Below, one piece after another: positions 63,646 to 64,000 of a stretch of DNA of 64,000 bases (position 1 is the stretch's first letter; each line of letters opens with the position of its first letter). The DNA lies in the NCBI GenBank assembly GCA_030248135.1, contig JASANC010003387.1, forward strand, positions 27,666-91,665. The letters are read 5' to 3'. Both the position numbers and the translations under genes were made by a program. The notes below the pieces were generated by a model, which was not told the origin of the DNA, searched no databases, and saw only the letters and a list, made by a program, of their open reading frames with translations. Source of the DNA: Theristus sp. LFF4_11 (lineage: Eukaryota > Nematoda > Chromadorea > Monhysterida > Xyalidae).

Positions 63646-64000
63646 AGACAATCGAGAGATCGAACATGTAAACAAAGTTTACTATTCGCTTCTGTTCAGA
63701 ATGTGTTTTTCGCTCGAAGATTCTTTCATTCGCTATTTTTCTTTTGTAAAATGCAAAACCATTGATTTCCGGTGGTTCCGCTGGTGTTATTTGTCTTTAA
63801 CAGTGCTCCTTGATTAACTGTCCAATAACGATTCAAGCTCGCAGGCACTGTAAATCTGCGTTTTTAACCAGCAGACGCTGCTTGCAGCATATCAAATCGT
63901 GAGTTCACATGCAGTTCTCTTCTCACACCACAAAAACCTGATAATGTTGAAACGAGCGTTGTGTGAAGTTGCTTACCTATATAGAACGCGGAACAAGCAA
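63646..64000. other. Intergenic, nothing recognised
   Basis: No supported feature was found in the last 355 bases. Confidence 0.4.

Overview
This window is animal nuclear DNA. It holds intron-rich genes with canonical GT-AG junctions, metazoan-only proteins (Discs large, type IV collagen, selenoprotein T) and a dense load of short non-autonomous transposons. I see nothing bacterial, viral or organellar. An invertebrate, probably an ecdysozoan worm-like animal, fits best (compact 5-100 bp exons, TTAGG-like interstitial repeats, tandem-PDZ protein), but the phylum cannot be fixed from the sequence alone.

Layout. (1) 1-570, minus strand: the first two exons of a selenoprotein T gene, with an in-frame TGA at the selenocysteine position; the rest runs off the left edge. 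(2) 600-5100: G-run repeats, a 614-bp tandem duplication and nested fold-back elements. (3) 5270-8520, minus strand: eight exons (478 codons) of a two-PDZ protein with a Ser/Thr/Pro-rich tail, and a possible first exon at 10270-10314. (4) 8600-14300: fold-back elements and tRNA-derived SINEs. (5) 14399-37980, plus strand: a complete Discs-large MAGUK gene (L27, three PDZ, SH3, HOOK, guanylate-kinase-like). Its 23 core exons sum to 2778 nt (925 aa); one further in-frame linker exon and two candidate alternative first exons were found. (6) 38000-42550: intergenic. (7) 42554-61564, plus strand: a complete type IV collagen alpha chain, 29 exons, 5442 nt (1813 aa), from signal peptide through 7S and triple helix to the NC1 domain. 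(8) 61565-64000: intergenic, with one unassigned membrane-protein-like ORF.

The exon models are internally strong: every chosen junction is GT-AG, phases match across all junctions, and both long genes close exactly in frame. Discs large is a submembrane scaffold at cell junctions and collagen IV is the basement-membrane network. They are adjacent and co-oriented, but nothing shows co-regulation.

The most unusual property is how introns are filled. At least eight short element families recur (two kinds of tRNA-SINE, an 80-bp hairpin MITE, a 230-bp TIR MITE with ACGTCAT termini, a 230-bp TIR MITE with TTTTATTTTGGTCCC termini, mariner-like fold-backs that carry mirrored transposase C-terminal fragments, GCGCGCTGA-rich fold-backs and a minisatellite fold-back). 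They occupy most of many introns, commonly starting or ending within about 5-25 nt of a splice site.
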